A stretch of DNA of 64,000 bases. It comes from an uncultured Chiayiivirga sp. (GTDB taxonomy: Bacteria; Pseudomonadota; Gammaproteobacteria; Xanthomonadales; Xanthomonadaceae). Numbering within the stretch: the first letter of the stretch is position 1; every line of letters starts with the position of its first letter. The notes under the pieces are model-generated. The model was not told the origin of the DNA and made no database searches. It saw nothing but the letters and a program-made list of their open reading frames with translations. Of this stretch, positions 60,735 through 64,000 are shown piece by piece. The position numbers were made by a program, and so were the translations under genes. The stretch lies in assembly GCA_934525595.1 (NCBI GenBank), contig CAKSZJ010000003.1, positions 62,001-126,000 of the forward strand, read 5' to 3'.

Positions 60735-61492
60735 ATGAAGCGCCTGCTCTGGCTGCTGTTGCTGGTGATCGCCATCGTGGCGGTTGTGGCCGTCACCTTT
60801 CCGGCGAGCCTTGCGCTGCGACTGCTGCCGGCCGCCGGCATGCCGGTGCAGCTGGAGGAGGTGGCCGGCACGGTCTGGTCCGGCCGCGCGGGGCGCGTGT
60901 TGCGCAATGGCGCCGATCTCGGGCAGCTGCAATGGACGCTACATCCCGCGGCCCTGCTGCGCGGCCACGTCGATGCCGACCTGTCCCTCCAGGGGCAGTC
61001 GATGGAAGGCGCGGGGCACGTCATCGCGGGGCGGGGCGGTGACCTGCGCGTCGAAGCGGCCACGGCGAGCTTTCCTGCCGCGCGCATGGACCGGCTGCTG
61101 GATGTTCCGGCGCTGACCCTGACGGGCAGCGTGGATCTTGCGATCGAGACGCTGGAACTGCGCGGTCGGGTGCCCGTTGCGCTCGCCGGGCAGGCCATCT
61201 GGCGCAACGCCGGCGTGACGGGCACCGAGCAGGCCGCGTTCGGAACGCTGGAGGCGACGTTCGGGGCACTCCCCGGCGGCGGGTTCGGCGGCACCTTGAG
61301 CGACCAGGGCGACGGTCCGCTGGAGGTGGATGGAACCTTCCGCACCACGCTCATGGGGTTCGAGGCCCGCGCCACGCTGCGCGCGCGCGACGGCAATCCG
61401 CAGGTGCAGCGTGCGCTGCAGCACATCGGCCAGATGCAGCCCGATGGCAGCGTCGTCTACGAAGTTTCGGGCGGCCTTGCGAGGAAGGGATC

Positions 61493-61496
<4 letters not shown>
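60735..61496 (+). CDS. gspN: Type II secretion protein GspN
   Basis: 253 residues. An N-terminal helix (MKRLLWLLLLVIAIVAVVAV) anchors a periplasmic beta-rich domain with GspN motifs (GTVWSGRAGRVLRNGADLGQ, LQWTLHPAALLRGHVDADLS). GspN is present in some type II systems, including the Xanthomonas xps operon, and its exact part is not settled. GGAGG precedes the ATG. The TTG of the next gene overlaps its stop. Confidence 0.88.
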
Positions 61497-62288
<792 letters not shown>

Positions 62289-62296
<8 letters not shown>

Positions 62297-62885
62297 ACTT
62301 CCCGACATACTCGACCGCCGCACGCTGGACTACGGCGGGCGTTTCCAGATCGAGCACATCGACCTGCGCTTTTCCAACGGCGCCGAACGCACCTTCGAGC
62401 GCATGCTGCCGCGCGGTCACGGTGCGGTGGTGGTGGCCGCGATGCGCGATCCGCACACCCTGCTGCTGGTGCGCGAGTACGCCTGCGCCGTGCACCGTTA
62501 CGAACTGGGTCTGGTGAAGGGGCGGATCGATCCGGGCGAGTCGCTGGAAACGGCCGCGGTGCGCGAGCTGAAGGAAGAGGCCGGCTTCGGCGCGCGCCGC
62601 ATCACCGTGCTGCGCGAGATGGCCCTGGTGCCGGCCTACATGCCGTACCACAGCTGGCTGGTGCTGGCCGAGGACCTTTACGACGAGCGTCTGCCCGGCG
62701 ACGAGCCGGAGGAGCTGGAGGTGGTGCCGTGGAAGCTGGACGAGCTCGATCATCTGATGCTGCGCGAGGACTGTTCGGACGGGCGATCGCTTGCCGCGGC
62801 CTTCATCGTGCGCGAGTACCTGCGCCTGCGCGAGGAAGGGCGGCTGCCGCCCGACGCTCCGCGCGCCGTGGACGCGCCGATGTGA
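62289..62885 (+). CDS. nudE: ADP-compounds hydrolase NudE
   Basis: 198 residues. Nudix box GRIDPGESLETAAVRELKEE followed by AGF, preceded by EYACAVHRYELGLVKGRID, a NudE hallmark. It hydrolyses ADP-ribose, NADH and Ap3A-type compounds. It starts inside the previous gene and ends overlapping the cysQ GTG. nudE next to cysQ is a known gammaproteobacterial pair. Confidence 0.92.
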
Positions 62886-63703
62886 GCGACGCGGCGACGC
62901 CGGCACACTGGCACGAGGCACTGATCGATATTGCGCGCGCCGCGGGCGAGGCGATCCTCGACGTCTACGGCACCGATTTCGCGGTGCAGGCCAAGGACGA
63001 CAGGACCCCGCTCACGGCGGCCGACCTGGCGGCCCACCGCATCATCGCCGGGGCGCTGGCGCAGCTGGCGCCCGGGGTGCCGCTGCTGTCGGAGGAAGGC
63101 GCAGACGTCGACTGGGACACACGGCGCGCGTGGTCGCGCTACTGGCTCGTCGATCCGCTCGACGGCACCCGCGAATTCGTCAAGCGCAACGGCGAGTTCA
63201 CCGTCAACATCGCGCTCATCGAGGACGGCGTGCCGGTGCTGGGCGTGGTGCATGCCCCGGTGCTCGGCTACCTGGTGCATGCGCGCCGCGGCGCCGGCTG
63301 CTGGCTGCGCGAGGCCGATGGTCGCCGCGACGCCGCGCTGGGTACCCGGCGTCCGGCGCAGGCACCGCTGCGCGTGGCCGCAAGCCGCTCGCACTTGGAT
63401 ACGCGCACCGCGCGTGTGCTCGACGCCATCGGCGAACACGAGCGCATGGGGCTGGGCTCTTCGCTCAAGTTCTGCCGCATCGCCGAAGGCCGTGCCGACG
63501 TCTACCCGCGCTTTGGCCCGACTTCGGAGTGGGATACCGCCGCGGGTCAATGCGTGCTGGAGGCTGCGGGCGGTGCGGTGCTGGGGCTGGACGGCGCGCC
63601 GCTGCGCTACAACCGCGGCCCCTCGCTGCTCAACCCGCACTTCATCGCGCTCGGCGACGCCGACCTGCCCTGGAAGACCTGGATCGATGGCCTCGATGGA
63701 TGA
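62882..63703 (+). CDS. cysQ: 3'(2'),5'-bisphosphate nucleotidase CysQ
   Basis: 273 residues from a GTG (VSDAATPAHWHEALIDIARA). Motifs: DRTPLTAADLAAHRII, LSEEGADV, WLVDPLDGTREFVKRNGEFT, and KFCRIAEGRADVYPRFGPTS then EWDTAAGQ. These fit CysQ, which turns PAP, the by-product of sulfate assimilation, into AMP. It is the second member of this superfamily within 1.4 kb. Confidence 0.95.
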   Translation: MSDAATPAHWHEALIDIARAAGEAILDVYGTDFAVQAKDDRTPLTAADLAAHRIIAGALAQLAPGVPLLSEEGADVDWDTRRAWSRYWLVDPLDGTREFVKRNGEFTVNIALIEDGVPVLGVVHAPVLGYLVHARRGAGCWLREADGRRDAALGTRRPAQAPLRVAASRSHLDTRTARVLDAIGEHERMGLGSSLKFCRIAEGRADVYPRFGPTSEWDTAAGQCVLEAAGGAVLGLDGAPLRYNRGPSLLNPHFIALGDADLPWKTWIDGLDG

Positions 63704-64000
63704 GCTTCTGGCGATCATGGAGCGGCTGCGCGATCCGGCGCGCGGCTGTCCATGGGACGTCGCGCAGGATTTTTCCTCGATCGCGCCCTACACCGTGGAG
63801 GAAGCCTACGAGGTGGCCGATGCGATCGCGCGCGGCGACCGGACCGCGCTCAGGGACGAGCTGGGCGACCTGCTTTTCCAGGTGCTGTTCCATGCCCAGG
63901 TGGCGCGGGAGGAAGGCGCGTTCGATTTTTCCGACGTGGCCCGCGGCCTGCGCGACAAGCTGGTGCGCCGCCATCCACACGTGTTTGGCGATGCCGATGC
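63687..64000 (+). CDS. mazG: Nucleoside triphosphate pyrophosphohydrolase MazG (cut by window edge)
   Basis: The first 104 codons are visible. They read MASMDELLAIMERLRDPARG then CPWDVAQDF, the MazG start pattern, and go on to EEAYEVADAI, RDELGDLLFQVLFHAQVA and DKLVRRHPHVFGD, including the metal-binding EExxE/D residues. MazG removes non-canonical NTPs and lowers ppGpp. ATGs at 63687 and 63696 are both possible; both overlap the cysQ end. The gene continues past the right edge. Confidence 0.92.
   Translation, partial: MASMDELLAIMERLRDPARGCPWDVAQDFSSIAPYTVEEAYEVADAIARGDRTALRDELGDLLFQVLFHAQVAREEGAFDFSDVARGLRDKLVRRHPHVFGDAD

Overview
High-GC proteobacterial chromosome segment. Gene content points to a gammaproteobacterium of the order Lysobacterales (Xanthomonadales): an ordered Pil-Chp chemosensory operon, pilT-pilU, a gspGHIJKLMN block, mutY-yggX, yqgE-ruvX-pyrB, GTAG-headed palindromic repeats of the REP/SMAG type, and a secreted protein ending in the 'IFADGFE' tail that I associate with this order. 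Family level is not settled; Rhodanobacteraceae or a neighbour is a guess. No rRNA or tRNA gene was seen. Both edges cut genes (eptA-like on the left, mazG on the right). Layout. 1-5.7 kb: an envelope-modification block. A PAP2 phosphatase overlaps the truncated phosphoethanolamine transferase on the minus strand; a response regulator/histidine kinase pair diverges from them and is followed by an LTA-synthase-type membrane phosphotransferase. 5.8-25 kb: mostly housekeeping and periplasmic genes: GNAT, Rieske protein, sugar dehydrogenase, MAPEG protein, HhH protein, mutY-yggX with an AsmA-like gene, ftsY diverging from rsmD-coaD, a lipoprotein, gamma-glutamyltransferase, a TMEM43-like protein, a DUF5916 outer-membrane protein, a Nudix hydrolase and a beta-propeller protein. 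Then comes a non-coding patch with a GTAG palindrome array and an internally deleted IS5-type element with intact 20-bp ends, followed by a 5'-3' exonuclease and a nitroreductase. 25.6-36.6 kb: a DUF1631 protein, the three-gene proton-translocating transhydrogenase pntAa-pntAb-pntB, pilT-pilU, queG, and yqgE-ruvX-pyrB on the minus strand. 36.6-39.3 kb: the most accessory-looking stretch. Three small secreted or Cys-rich proteins are interleaved with three same-direction copies of an undescribed repeat, a 31-bp hairpin head followed by one to three copies of a TTCACCGCGCCATG-like unit. 39.3-55 kb: tonB and gshB on the minus strand, then pilG-pilI-pilJ-pilK-chpA-chpB-chpC on the plus strand, without pilH. 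55-64 kb: rsmE, the gspG-N pseudopilin and inner-membrane block without gspC, D, E or F, then two inositol-monophosphatase-family genes around nudE, and the start of mazG. How the genes fit together: two type IV filament systems share the window. PilT/PilU retract type IV pili, and the Pil-Chp system signals to them. The gsp block belongs to a type II secretion system whose ATPase, secretin and polytopic protein must lie elsewhere. The left block probably remodels lipid A or other envelope glycans under its own two-component system. Most plus-strand operons are tightly coupled by ATGA, GTGA, TTGA or TGATG overlaps. The best candidate for something undescribed is the 36.6-39.3 kb repeat-and-cassette island; this is a structural observation, and no function is shown.
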